Source: Amycolatopsis sp. FDAARGOS 1241
Lineage (GTDB): Bacteria; Actinomycetota; Actinomycetes; Mycobacteriales; Pseudonocardiaceae
Assembly: GCF_016889705.1 (NCBI RefSeq)
Contig: NZ_CP069526.1
Span: forward strand, 186,001 to 250,000
DNA length: 64,000 bases
Reading direction: 5' to 3'
Of the stretch, positions 40,126-48,541 are shown piece after piece. Within the stretch, counting starts at the first letter, position 1; each line of letters starts with the position of its first letter. Position numbers and translations under genes: made by a program. The notes beneath the pieces were generated by a model. The model was not told the origin of the DNA. It ran no database searches and saw nothing but the letters and a program-made list of their open reading frames with translations.

Positions 40126-42897
40126 ATGGCCGAATTCTCGGGCGCGCACGTGCAGCTGCTCGGCCCGGTGAAGCTGCTCGACGGGGCACGTGCGGTGTCC
40201 ATCGGCGGCCCCGGCGTGAAGGGACTCCTCGCGCTGCTGGCGCTGCGCGTCGGGAAGGTCGTGCCGCTCGAGGAGATCATCGACGCGCTGTGGAGCCACG
40301 ACCCGCCCGCCACGGCGCGGACGATCGTGCACGGCAACGTCTCCCACTTGCGCCGTGTGCTGCGCGACATGGGCGGTGCGACCGTGGCCGAGATCCTGAC
40401 GAGCCCACCGGGCTACCAGCTGGCGGTCGATCCCGGCCGCATCGACGCGCACCGCGCCCGGGCGCTGCTCGACCGGGCCGTGCTGGAGGTGCCGGGGCGG
40501 GCGTCGGCGCTGCTGGGCGAGGCTCTGGCGCTGTGGCAGGGACCCGCGCTGGCCGGCGTGCCCGACTCCGTGCGCGCGCCCGAACTGGAGGACCTGCGCC
40601 TGGCGATCCACGGCGCGCGCGTGGACGCCGACCTGGAGCTGGGGCGCCACGCCGAGCTGATCGTGGAGCTGAGCCCGCTCGTGCGAGCCGACCCGCTGGC
40701 CGAGCGGACGGCTGGGCAGCTCATGCGCGCGCTGTACCACGCGGGCCGCCGTGGCGACGCGCTGGAGCTGTACCGCACGGTCTCGCGCGCGACGCTGCGG
40801 ACGCTGGGCGTCGAGCCCGGTGGCGACCTGCGGTGGCTGCACGAGCGCGTGCTGAACGACGACCTGGGTGTCGTCGCGACAGGTCCGGACGAATCCAGGA
40901 AAGCGCCTTCCCAGCTGCCCGCCGCGGTGCCGTCGCTGGCCGGCCGGGAGGCCGAGCTGACGTGGCTCGACGAGCTGGCGGAGACCGGCGAGAGCACCGT
41001 CGCGGTCGTGTCGGGAACCGCGGGAGTCGGCAAGAGCGCGCTCGTGGTGTGGTGGGCCCACCGCGCGGCCGCGCGCTTCGCCGACGGCGTGTTGTTCGCT
41101 TCCCTGCGCGGCTTCGACCCGCGGCACGCGCCGCTGGAGCCGGTGGACCTGCTCACGCAGTTCCTGCTCGGCCTCGGCGTGCCGACGGGTGAGGTGCCCG
41201 ACCGGCTGCACGAACGCGTCGCGCTGTACCGCTCGCTCATCGCCGAGCGCCGGCTGCTCGTGCTGCTCGACGACGCGCGCTCGGCCGAGCAGGTGCGGCC
41301 CTTGCTGCCGCCGAGCTCGCGGTCGATGACCGTGGTCACCAGCCGGTCGAAACTCGAGGGCCTGGCGGTGTCGAACGCGGCCCGGCTGCGCGTGCTCGGC
41401 ACGCTCGCGCCCGCGGATGCCGTGCGGGTGATCGAGGAGCTGGCCGGGCCCGCGGACTTCGACCTCAACCACGCGCTGGCGCGACTGTGCGGGTACCTGC
41501 CGCTGGCGCTGCGGATCGCCGGCGCGCGCCTGTCAGCGAGTCCACAGTGGACCGTGCAGGACCTGGTGGACGAGCTGGGCAACGAACGCACCCGCCTGGC
41601 GGCACTGGAGGTCGACGGTGCCGACGGTGCCGACGGTGGCGTGCGCGCGGCGTTCGACGTGTCGTTCCGAGGGCTGGCGCGGCCGGCGGCCGATCTGCTG
41701 CTGCGACTGGGCGCGTTGCCGGTGCGGCAGGTGGGCCCGCACCTGGCCGCGGCGGTGGCGTCCGTGCCAGTGGTCCAGGCCCGTCGAGTGTTGCGCACGC
41801 TCGCGGCGCACAACCTGCTCACCGAGACCGCCCGCGACGTCTTCGCGCCGCACGATCTCGTGCGGCTGTACCTGCGCGAGCTCGCGGAGTCCGAACTGGA
41901 CGCTGCCGAGCGTGCCGCGGTGCTCTCGCGCGCGGTGCGGTTCTACCAGGCCGCCTCCGACACGGCGCGGCGGCGGATGCTGCGGATCGTCGACCCGCTC
42001 GATCTGAGGGAGCTGATGCCGACCGACGCGCTGCCGGTCTTCCCCGCGTTCGACGAGGCCCAGGACTGGTTCGCGGCGGAGTGGGCGAGCATCCTGGCCC
42101 TGCTCGACGCCGCCTCCGCCGCCGGCCTCCACACCGACACGTGGCGGCTCGCGCGCGTCGCCCACACGTACCGCGTCGTGTGCCCGCTGCTCGACGAGTG
42201 GACGCGCGTGGTCGACCTCGGCCTGGCGGCGGCCGAAGCGTCGGGCGAGGTGCTCGGCCAGTGCTGGATGCTCATCTCGCGCTGCGCGATCGCACTGACC
42301 TTCGAACTGCCCTCGCTGTGTCCCGGGGACGCCGAACGCGCCCTCGAACTCGCGGTCCGGCTCGGCGACGAGCGCTCCGTCACGGTCGCCAACATCCACC
42401 TCGGCAGCATGCTGTCCCTCGAGTCCCGCCACGACGAGGCCATCTCCCGCCTCCTGGACGCCGTGGCCGAAACCGAACGGACCGGCGACCTCGAACTTCG
42501 CGGCCAGGCCCTCAACAACTGCGCGGAGACGGAAAAACGGGCCGGCCGGCTGGAGGACGCGGTCGCCCACGAACTCGCGTCGCTCGCCATCGACCGCAAG
42601 CTCGGCGACGACAGCTACGCGACCGTTTCCCTGAACAACTTGGCCGAACTGTCGGTGCGGCTGGGCGACCCGGCGGCCGCTTCGCGCTATGCCCGCGAGG
42701 GGATCGCGCTGGCGCACGCCCGCGGCTTCGACCTGCACGAGGCCATCCTGCGGGTGACGCTGGCGCGGATCCTGCGCCTGGCGCCGGTGACGGTCGCGTC
42801 GGCTCGGGAGCAGTACGAGCTGGCAGCGCAGCTGTACGAGCGGGTGAACCCGCGGCAGGTCGCGGACGTCCGCGCTGAGGCGGCTTCGCTCGGCTGA
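40126..42897 (+). CDS. AfsR/SARP-type regulator: OmpR-like DNA-binding, BTAD, NB-ARC and TPR domains
   Basis: A 923-residue regulator. The N-terminal winged helix is VQLLGPVKLLDGARAVSIGGPGVKGLLALLALRVGKVVPLEEIIDALWSHDPPATARTIVHGNVSHLRRVLRD. BTAD follows (AHRARALLDRAVLEVPGRASALLGEALALWQGPALAGV...). The NB-ARC ATPase has a Walker A in VAVVSGTAGVGKSALVVWWAHRAA, a Walker B in RRLLVLLDDARSAEQVRPLLP and GYLPLALRIAGARL. The last 300 residues are TPR-like (TVANIHLGSMLSLESRHDEAISRLLDAVAETERTGD...). ATG at 40126 is chosen because the winged helix starts there; the frame is open upstream. Such proteins activate secondary-metabolite or pleiotropic genes. No biosynthetic cluster lies next to it here. Confidence 0.92.
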   Translation: MAEFSGAHVQLLGPVKLLDGARAVSIGGPGVKGLLALLALRVGKVVPLEEIIDALWSHDPPATARTIVHGNVSHLRRVLRDMGGATVAEILTSPPGYQLAVDPGRIDAHRARALLDRAVLEVPGRASALLGEALALWQGPALAGVPDSVRAPELEDLRLAIHGARVDADLELGRHAELIVELSPLVRADPLAERTAGQLMRALYHAGRRGDALELYRTVSRATLRTLGVEPGGDLRWLHERVLNDDLGVVATGPDESRKAPSQLPAAVPSLAGREAELTWLDELAETGESTVAVVSGTAGVGKSALVVWWAHRAAARFADGVLFASLRGFDPRHAPLEPVDLLTQFLLGLGVPTGEVPDRLHERVALYRSLIAERRLLVLLDDARSAEQVRPLLPPSSRSMTVVTSRSKLEGLAVSNAARLRVLGTLAPADAVRVIEELAGPADFDLNHALARLCGYLPLALRIAGARLSASPQWTVQDLVDELGNERTRLAALEVDGADGADGGVRAAFDVSFRGLARPAADLLLRLGALPVRQVGPHLAAAVASVPVVQARRVLRTLAAHNLLTETARDVFAPHDLVRLYLRELAESELDAAERAAVLSRAVRFYQAASDTARRRMLRIVDPLDLRELMPTDALPVFPAFDEAQDWFAAEWASILALLDAASAAGLHTDTWRLARVAHTYRVVCPLLDEWTRVVDLGLAAAEASGEVLGQCWMLISRCAIALTFELPSLCPGDAERALELAVRLGDERSVTVANIHLGSMLSLESRHDEAISRLLDAVAETERTGDLELRGQALNNCAETEKRAGRLEDAVAHELASLAIDRKLGDDSYATVSLNNLAELSVRLGDPAAASRYAREGIALAHARGFDLHEAILRVTLARILRLAPVTVASAREQYELAAQLYERVNPRQVADVRAEAASLG

Positions 42898-43218
42898 AGA
42901 TCGCCTCGGACGATCCGTGCAAGCGGGTTCTTGGACAATGTTCACCCGCGTTTGCGCAGGCCGGGGATACCCTGGCCGGGCATACTTAGCGGTTTCTTAG
43001 CGTCCCGGGGGCGAGGCCGCGTAGGGTCGGTGACGGTGCCGGCGGAGCCCTAGGGGAGGGGCAGGCTGTGAAGCCGGCGCCGCGGGCTCGCAGTCGCGTG
43101 CGGTGGGCCCGGAAGAGCCGCCAGGAGCGGCTCGGTGGCGGTTGGCCGGCCGACTTGGGGGTAGGCCGGCCGGCCGCCAGGCCCCGGGCAAGTGGCCCGA
43201 AACCCCGAAGTACCAGGC
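42898..43218. other. intergenic region between the AfsR-like gene and the MmpS-like gene
   Basis: These 321 bases between converging genes hold two direct repeats CTTAGCG (near 42984-43002) and a GGCCGGCC pair around 43142-43185 that could form a terminator hairpin. A short frame from GTG at 43068 with AGGGGAGG before it encodes an Arg-rich peptide that runs into the MmpS-like gene antisense. I do not accept it as a gene. Confidence 0.5.
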
Positions 43219-44160
43219 TTACTCGACGTTGGCGGTGCAGAGCGCGATCGTCGAGCCGCTGTTGTCGGCGACCTTCTGGCCGTCGACGGTGATGGAGCAG
43301 GAGATCTGGTTCGCGACGCTCGCGTTCGCCGTATCGGCGGTGAGCGAGAGGATCGGGGTGCCGCCGCTGAAGGAGCCGCGGCCGTGCCAGTCGTCGGTGC
43401 TCGCGGGTGCCGTTTCCGTGCGCTGGTCGTTCAGCGTGCCGTAGCGGACGGTCGCCCCGCCTGCCGAGGTCACGACGAAGTCGACCTGGTGCTGGTCGCC
43501 CGCCGCGGGCGGGATGTGGAGTTCGCCGGCGCTGCGGGCGCCGAACGCCGACGGGAACAGCACCATCGTCGCCGCCAGCAGCGCCGCCACGACCGCGACG
43601 ACCACCGCCACGACCGCGATCGCCTTGCCGCGCGCTTTCCCGCGCGCGGACTGGACCACACCGGCGACCCCGAGCACCAGCCCGACGCCCGCCAGCGGCC
43701 AAGCCACGTACGCGTAATCGGGCACGAACACCGCCCCGGCCGCCGCGAGGCCCAGCACCACGCCGACGATCCCCAGCACGTTCTGCTTCGGCGGCGCCGG
43801 CGGCCGGTTCCGCGGCACCGGCACCACACCACCCGGGGCCGAGGCGGGCTGCCGCGCGGCCACCCCACGGGGATCGGCAGCCCGGTCGAGCCGTCGCGAA
43901 CCGCCGAGCGGATCGGCCTGCCGCGAACCCGGGTCGCCACGGCCGGTCCGCGCCGCGGCGCCCGGCTCCACCGGCCACGAGCCCGAGTCCGAAGGGCCGC
44001 GAGCGGCCGGCCACGAGCCCGAGTCCGAGCCACCCCGACCCGGCGCCGATCCCGAGTCGCCCGGCGGAACCGCACGCCGGTCGCCCGGCGGTCCGGGTAC
44101 GCGTCCAGTAGATCGGCCGTGGCGCGCGGGTGCGGACGGGTACCGCGGATCGGACGTCAT
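43219..44160 (-). CDS. membrane protein with disordered N-terminus and MmpS-like C-terminal domain
   Basis: A 313-residue protein. Residues 1-125 are Pro/Gly/Ser/Arg-rich and disordered. Three membrane helices follow (VLGIVGVVLGLAAAGAVFVPDYAYVAWPLAGVGLVLGVAGVVQ and AIAVVAVVVAVVAALLAATMVLF). The extracytoplasmic end (HQVDFVVTSAGGATVRYGTLNDQRTETAP... QISCSITVDGQKVADNSGSTIALCTANVE) resembles the MmpS/DUF4190-associated beta domain with two cysteines that could pair. ATG at 44160. The 258-bp upstream region contains the palindrome CACGTACGTG near 44207. Function unknown; cell-envelope role likely. Confidence 0.75.
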   Translation of the reverse strand: MTSDPRYPSAPARHGRSTGRVPGPPGDRRAVPPGDSGSAPGRGGSDSGSWPAARGPSDSGSWPVEPGAAARTGRGDPGSRQADPLGGSRRLDRAADPRGVAARQPASAPGGVVPVPRNRPPAPPKQNVLGIVGVVLGLAAAGAVFVPDYAYVAWPLAGVGLVLGVAGVVQSARGKARGKAIAVVAVVVAVVAALLAATMVLFPSAFGARSAGELHIPPAAGDQHQVDFVVTSAGGATVRYGTLNDQRTETAPASTDDWHGRGSFSGGTPILSLTADTANASVANQISCSITVDGQKVADNSGSTIALCTANVE

Positions 44161-44418
44161 GCGTGTGGGGCCTTCCGGGTCGAAGTGCGACGACGTTAAC
44201 CCACACGTACGTGCAAGAGGCGAAATCGTTACGTACTGGAAAACGTCAGCTATTCACCACGCCGATGAACCACCGGTCATTTACCGCCCGCGGAACCAGC
44301 CTGTGACCTGGTCATTCGGCGCCCGGAAAGTCGGAAGACCCACCGAATAGGCCGCCTGTATACGCGGCGCATGCGAAACGGGACCGAATTCACGCTGGTG
44401 AACGAACCGAGCCCGATT

Positions 44419-45303
44419 TCAGTGGTCGAACAAGCTGACTTCGGGAGTGATCTCCAGCAGTTCGTGCACGGGCCGGCCGCGGCGCCCGTCGATGGTCGTC
44501 GTGCGGACGACGCGCAGGCGCGCCGTCACCGGCCGGTCCAGGTTTTCCTTGATCTGGTCCAGCAGGTCCTCGGCGACGGCGCCCTGGATCGTCCCGCCCG
44601 ATTCGCGCTCGAGGTAGAAGATGCGCCGCCGCGTGCGGACGCCGTCGAGCCGGCCCGTCACGGTCTCGTAGCCGACCGCCTCGCGCGACTCGCGCAGGCT
44701 GCCCTGCAGCACCCGCGCCTGTTCGGTCGTCATGCTCCGCGTCACCTGTTCGCCCGCGGTCGGGGTCAGCGCCATGCCGATCCCGGCGTGCTTGCTCACC
44801 GCGTTGACGATGTCGCTCACCGCGTTGCGCACGGTGTCGCGCTGCAGCAGCACGGCATCGAGCGCGCCATCGTCGGAACCGTTGGCCGGCAGGAAGTCGC
44901 ACAGTTCCTTGACGGCCCGCTCCGACAGCGTCTCGATGCCGTCGTGGATGAGCGCGTCGTCGAGTGCCGGTTCGGGGAAGCCGAAGAAGATCGCGTTGCC
45001 CGCCTGGCCCTTCTGGATCAGCGGCGCCTTGTCGCGGTCGGCCTGCTGGACGAACGTGACCTCGTTCGACGGGTTCCGGATGATGTGCCCGATCTTCGCC
45101 GTCGCGTCCTGCAGCGCGCGGCTGATGTCGGAGAACGTGTACGCGTCGATGTGCGTTTCGCCGATCACCGACACGTGCAGCAGCGGCGAGCGCGATGTGC
45201 GCTCGAACTTCGCGTTGGCGGCCATCGCCGACGCGCGTGCCAGGTCGTCGAGCCACGTTCCGCCGGGGATCTCGTCGGCGATGCGCCGGAACTCGTTCCT
45301 CAC
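44419..45303 (-). CDS. unrecognised conserved-looking protein coupled to a nucleotidyltransferase-like gene
   Basis: A 294-residue soluble protein that I do not recognise. It starts VRNEFRRIADEIPGGTWLDDLARASAMAANAKFERTSRSPLLHVSVIGETHIDAYTFSDISRAL and ends GRLDGVRTRRRIFYLERESGGTIQGAVAEDLLDQIKENLDRPVTARLRVVRTTTIDGRRGRPVHELLEITPEVSLFDH. No membrane segments or signal peptide are visible, and composition suggests a mixed alpha/beta fold. GTG at 45303 overlaps the stop of the upstream gene (GTGA), so the two proteins are probably made together and may interact. Confidence 0.75.
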   Translation of the reverse strand: MRNEFRRIADEIPGGTWLDDLARASAMAANAKFERTSRSPLLHVSVIGETHIDAYTFSDISRALQDATAKIGHIIRNPSNEVTFVQQADRDKAPLIQKGQAGNAIFFGFPEPALDDALIHDGIETLSERAVKELCDFLPANGSDDGALDAVLLQRDTVRNAVSDIVNAVSKHAGIGMALTPTAGEQVTRSMTTEQARVLQGSLRESREAVGYETVTGRLDGVRTRRRIFYLERESGGTIQGAVAEDLLDQIKENLDRPVTARLRVVRTTTIDGRRGRPVHELLEITPEVSLFDH

Positions 45304-45776
45304 CACACCAACTCCGGAATCCCCTTGCCGCCCTCGGCCCACACGGATTCCCACACGTCCTCGTCGCCGGGCCGGCACAGGAACCCGTCGAGCATGCCGC
45401 CCACCGGCTGGACCTGGTCGAGGTACATCGCGGGCTGCCCGACGATGACTCCACGCAGTGTGAGCAAGCCGTACAACGCCGTCCGCCCGCTGTCGTCGAG
45501 CCGCTTGAGCGCACCCCACTCGTCGGGCAGCAGCACCACGTCGAGGCCGCGCGGCGGGTGGGCCGTGCGCGTGACGTACGCGCCGCCGATCCACGCGCGC
45601 CCCGACGGGATCACCCGCTGGGCGACGCCGAGGTAGCTGTTGAGCGCGCTGAACAGGATCTCGCGCTCGTTCTGGTGGGGTGCGTCGTACACGAGCCGCT
45701 CGTAAACGTCCGCGAGGTCGGCGTGGTGCCGGCCCGGCGGCAGCAGGTTCTGCGGCGTCCAGTGCGGGAGCGCCAT
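45300..45776 (-). CDS. nucleotidyltransferase-like (DUF6932-type) protein
   Basis: A 158-residue protein with LLPPGRHHADLADVYERLVYDAPHQNEREILFSALNSYLGVAQRVIPSGRAWIGGAYVTRTAHPPRGLDVVLLPDEWGALKRL. The GGAYVT...RGLDVVLL arrangement resembles the GSxxT...DxD motif of a minimal nucleotidyltransferase, with one acidic position weak or missing. The N-terminal LLPPGRHxAxxxDVxxR is the DUF6932 signature as I recall it. ATG at 45776 has AGGTCC nearby. It forms a two-gene unit with the downstream partner through a GTGA overlap. Such pairs include toxin-antitoxin-like modules, but that is only a possibility. Confidence 0.65.
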   Translation of the reverse strand: MALPHWTPQNLLPPGRHHADLADVYERLVYDAPHQNEREILFSALNSYLGVAQRVIPSGRAWIGGAYVTRTAHPPRGLDVVLLPDEWGALKRLDDSGRTALYGLLTLRGVIVGQPAMYLDQVQPVGGMLDGFLCRPGDEDVWESVWAEGGKGIPELVW

Positions 45777-45847
45777 CGGACCTCCTGACGTTGTCCGGGG
45801 CTCACGGCTCCCGCTCACAGTGCGTAGCCGAACTTACCAGGTGGGTG

Positions 45848-46267
45848 TCAGCCACCTCGCCCAGGCCGCCGGGGTGCGGACTCGTGCGCCTCGTCCTCGC
45901 GCGGCCAGTCGCCGGCGGGCCCGTCGGCGGCCGGCCAGTTCAGGTCGCCGGACAGGCGCGGTTCGGCGTCCGGTAGTTCTCCGGTCCGGTGGCCGGATTC
46001 GTTGTCCGCGGCGTACGGCTCGTCCGGATCGACGTCGGGGTAGTCGTTGTAGACGCGTTCCGGCGGCTCGTCGTAGTGCGTCACCGGGATGTACTGGGTG
46101 CGTTCGGCTTCCACGGGTTCAGGCACTTCGACGCGCTCCGGCACCGCCGCTTCCGCTTCGCGGCGCGGCTTCGGCCGGGCCGCGCGCGTGATCAGCCACA
46201 TCACCAGCGCCCCCAGCAGGAACGCGACGAGCAGCCACAACCAGATCTGCCCGAAGAGCCACAGCAT
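45848..46267 (-). CDS. small membrane-anchored acidic protein, ArfC-like position
   Basis: A 139-residue protein with one N-terminal membrane helix (MLWLFGQIWLWLLVAFLLGALVMWLITRAA), a basic stop-transfer (RPKPRREAEA) and a long acidic, proline-rich tail (VEVPEPVEAERTQYIPVTHYDEPPERVYNDYPDVDPDEPYAADNES). The ATG at 46267 is used; GTG at 46276 overlaps the stop of the OmpA-like gene, so translation is coupled. In mycobacteria ArfA (OmpATb) is followed by small membrane proteins ArfB and ArfC. This gene has the matching place but I see only topology, not proven homology. Confidence 0.7.
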   Translation of the reverse strand: MLWLFGQIWLWLLVAFLLGALVMWLITRAARPKPRREAEAAVPERVEVPEPVEAERTQYIPVTHYDEPPERVYNDYPDVDPDEPYAADNESGHRTGELPDAEPRLSGDLNWPAADGPAGDWPREDEAHESAPRRPGRGG

Positions 46268-46272
46268 CCCCG

Positions 46273-47007
46273 TCACCTCTCTTCGACCGTGATCTCGACG
46301 CGCCGGTCGCCACCCTCACCCGGCGCCGCGGTCCCCGTGCCGCGCGCCAGCAGCCGGTTGGCCGGCACGCCCGACGCGGTGAGCAGCCGTACCACCGCCC
46401 GCGCGCGGCTCTGCGAAAGCCGGATCGCCGACGCGCGCCCGCCGGGGCCTTCGCCGACGTGCCCCGTGATGCGGTAGCGCAAGCTGTTCGGCGCTGCCGC
46501 GAGCAGCTTCGCGACGGCCCGCGCGGCCTGCGTGCCCTCGGGCGTGAGCTGAGCGCTGTTGGGCTTGAACGTGATCGGCGCGTCGGCCAGCTGCGCGTCC
46601 ACCTCGTCCTGCACACCCGCGCGGTCGGTCGGCGGCGCCGACGACGTCGTGGTCGGTGCCGCGCTGCTGGACGGCGGCTCCGACGCCGCCGTGGTCGAGG
46701 GCGCGGGCGATGGCGGCACCGGCGCGGGCCCGCCGGACACCTGCGCGGACTCGACACCCTCCACTCCCTGCACGATCCCCAGCGCGCGCCCGGCCTGCTC
46801 CGCCCGCAAGCCCGACAGCGTCGCCTGGCGGCCGGAGAACGTCACGTCGCCGCCCGTGATCCCGGCGGCGGCGAGCGCGGAGCGTGATCGGCCGGCGAGG
46901 TCCGTTTCGATCCCGTCGGCCCGCACCAACGTCGCCACGCCCGCGAGCACGGCCGTCACGAGAAGCGCGATCGGGATCAGGCGGAGCCACCCGCGTACAC
47001 CGGACAT
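46273..47007 (-). CDS. OmpATb/ArfA-like protein: membrane anchor, BON-like and OmpA domains
   Basis: A 244-residue protein. The N-terminal membrane helix is WLRLIPIALLVTAVLAGVATLV. A BON-like segment follows (IETDLAGRSRSALAAAGITGGDVTFSGRQATLSGLRAEQAGRALGIVQGVEGVESAQV), then a Pro/Ser/Thr linker and a C-terminal OmpA-family peptidoglycan-binding domain (ITFKPNSAQLTPEGTQAARAVAKLLAAAPNSLRYRITGHVGEGPGGRASAIRLSQSRARAVVRLLTASGVPANRLLARGTG). The domain order matches M. tuberculosis Rv0899. ATG at 47007. Its stop overlaps the GTG of the small membrane gene downstream. Confidence 0.88.
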   Translation of the reverse strand: MSGVRGWLRLIPIALLVTAVLAGVATLVRADGIETDLAGRSRSALAAAGITGGDVTFSGRQATLSGLRAEQAGRALGIVQGVEGVESAQVSGGPAPVPPSPAPSTTAASEPPSSSAAPTTTSSAPPTDRAGVQDEVDAQLADAPITFKPNSAQLTPEGTQAARAVAKLLAAAPNSLRYRITGHVGEGPGGRASAIRLSQSRARAVVRLLTASGVPANRLLARGTGTAAPGEGGDRRVEITVEER

Positions 47008-47094
47008 AAAGGGACCATAGGCCGGGCCGGGCCCGATGGCGACCTGGTCGGGGGCGCCATTCGGGTGGCGCTCGCCCGATCGGACCACCGTCGG

Positions 47095-47922
47095 TCAGCT
47101 CGCGGTGGCGTTGTCCTGGAAGTCGCCCAGGCCGAGGTCGAACGCGGCCGCGTCGGCTTGGACGAGCGGGGAGAGTTGCGGGCGCTTCGGTGACAGCCCG
47201 TCACCCATGGACTCGCCGCGGAGCTGTCGGCGGATCCAGGGCAGCAGGTGCGTTTTGGTCCACGTGAGGTCCGACCGGCGCGACGTGATCCACGTGGCCG
47301 GTTCGGTGCTCGCGGGGTAGGGCTCGCGCCAGTCCTCGGTCACCGGCACGCCCAGGACCTCGGCCGTCAGCAGCGCGATGCGGCGGTGCGCGTCGGGCGT
47401 GAAGTGCAGGCGGTCGTCGCTCCAGGCGCGCCGGTCGTGCAGCGGCTCCATGGTCCAGAGGTCGACCATCTTCGCGCCGTGCCGGGCCGCGATCGCCCAC
47501 AGGTACGTGTTGTAGATGCCGATCTTGCCGCGCAGCACGCTCATCACCGACAGCGCCTTGGTGTCGGGTCCGTTGAAGATCACGACCGGGATGCCGGCCT
47601 CGCGCAGCTTCACGATCCCGGCTTCGAAGCGGGCGGCGATCGCATCGACGTCGGCGCCCGGCACGATCACGTCGTTGCCGCCGGCGCACAGGGTCACCAG
47701 GTCGGGCTTGAGCTCGAGCGCGATGGGCACCTGCTCTTCCATGATCTCGTCGAGCATCTTGCCGCGCAGAGCGAGGTTGGCGTACTGGAAGTCCGGCCGG
47801 CCCGCGGCGAGCATCTCGGCCAGGCGGTCGGCCCAGCCCCTGAAGGAGCCGTCCGGCAGCCCGTCGTTGAGGCCCTCGGTGAAGCTGTCACCGATCGCCA
47901 CGTAACTGTCGATTCCGAACAC
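47095..47922 (-). CDS. SGNH/GDSL hydrolase
   Basis: A 275-residue SGNH hydrolase. Block I is YVAIGDSFTEGLNDGLPDGSFRGWADRLAEML (catalytic Ser), block II has the Gly in NLALRGKMLDEI, block III is LVTLCAGGNDVIVPG (N), and block V is WSDDRLHFTPDAHRRIA (Asp and His). No signal peptide is seen, so it acts in the cytoplasm or is not secreted by Sec. ATG at 47922. Ester substrate unknown. The promoter region carries a small inverted repeat 44-60 bases upstream. Confidence 0.93.
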   Translation of the reverse strand: MFGIDSYVAIGDSFTEGLNDGLPDGSFRGWADRLAEMLAAGRPDFQYANLALRGKMLDEIMEEQVPIALELKPDLVTLCAGGNDVIVPGADVDAIAARFEAGIVKLREAGIPVVIFNGPDTKALSVMSVLRGKIGIYNTYLWAIAARHGAKMVDLWTMEPLHDRRAWSDDRLHFTPDAHRRIALLTAEVLGVPVTEDWREPYPASTEPATWITSRRSDLTWTKTHLLPWIRRQLRGESMGDGLSPKRPQLSPLVQADAAAFDLGLGDFQDNATAS

Positions 47923-47965
47923 CCTGGGATCCCCTTTCCCCGTCTTGCGCGCCTACCCCGAGTGA

Positions 47966-47982
47966 AGTTGTACACCACAACT
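47966..47982. promoter_or_regulatory. inverted repeat in the SGNH hydrolase promoter region
   Basis: AGTTGT (47966-47971) and ACAACT (47977-47982) flank five bases in an AT-richer stretch (TTGTACACCACAACTAACAA). It is 44 bases upstream of the SGNH gene start. Possible operator; no adjacent regulator is seen. The 276-bp gap (47923-48198) otherwise shows no gene. Confidence 0.35.
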
Positions 47983-48198
47983 AACAATCGGACGTCCCCG
48001 TATCCTTCCCATCCGCCACCCCTGGTTCAGCCGGAAGCCACAGTCTCTTACCTTGTCGGCACTTCCGTCGCTCGTATTACGGGAATTTCACCGTCGAGCG
48101 GGGTGACGAAGCACTCGGATGAGCACCGAGCGGGCACGCTGTGTGGTGAAGATCTCCCGGTCCGGGACGTTCGCGCAGGTATCGGGCAGGCTGGGAAT

Positions 48199-48501
48199 GT
48201 GACGGATGAGACGACGCCTCCGCGCGAGTCGCTCACGCAGATCCTCGGCGGCCGCCGAGGCGCGATCGACGCCAGCATCCCGCCCGTGGTTTTCGTGATC
48301 GGCTGGCTCGCGACCGGGCGCTCGATCTCCTGGGGTGCGATCATCGCGATCGGGGTCGCCGTCGTGCTCGGTGCCTACCGGCCGCGCCGGAACCGGGTTC
48401 GGAACCGCATCCGGAAAACGGACCCAGGGCATAAGGCGGCCCCCGGCGAGGGGGGAGGGTCCGGGGGCCGATCCCTACGGTACCCGGAACGGAGGGGTTG
48501 A
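48199..48501 (+). CDS. DUF3159-like protein, truncated after the first membrane segment
   Basis: A 100-residue frame starting VTDETTPPRESLTQILGGRRGAIDASIPPVVFVIGWLATGRSISWGAIIAIGVAVVLGAYRPRR, matching the N-terminus of DUF3159 membrane proteins (LxxxLGGxRGxxxSxxPxxxFV). Those proteins are about 220-250 aa with several more helices. Here the frame turns into RNRIRKTDPGHKAAPGEGGGSGGRSLRYPERRG, the last part of which is translated from a terminator hairpin. A 3' deletion that brought in the terminator is likely. GTG at 48199. Confidence 0.7.
   Translation: MTDETTPPRESLTQILGGRRGAIDASIPPVVFVIGWLATGRSISWGAIIAIGVAVVLGAYRPRRNRVRNRIRKTDPGHKAAPGEGGGSGGRSLRYPERRG
48438..48469. terminator. terminator hairpin between DUF3159 remnant and sugar kinase
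   Basis: GGCCCCCGG (48438-48446) and CCGGGGGCC (48461-48469) form a 9-bp perfect stem with a 14-base G-rich loop. It lies between converging genes and within the nominal 3' end of the DUF3159 remnant, which suggests that the frame after about 48420 is not a natural protein end. Confidence 0.7.
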
Positions 48502-48541
48502 GTCGACGGTTTGGACACTTCGAACCCGGTTTTGCTGGGGT

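Noticed and set aside
43068..43292. Small Arg-rich frame with a fair ribosome site
   Set aside because: It overlaps the MmpS-like gene antisense and has only low-complexity composition.
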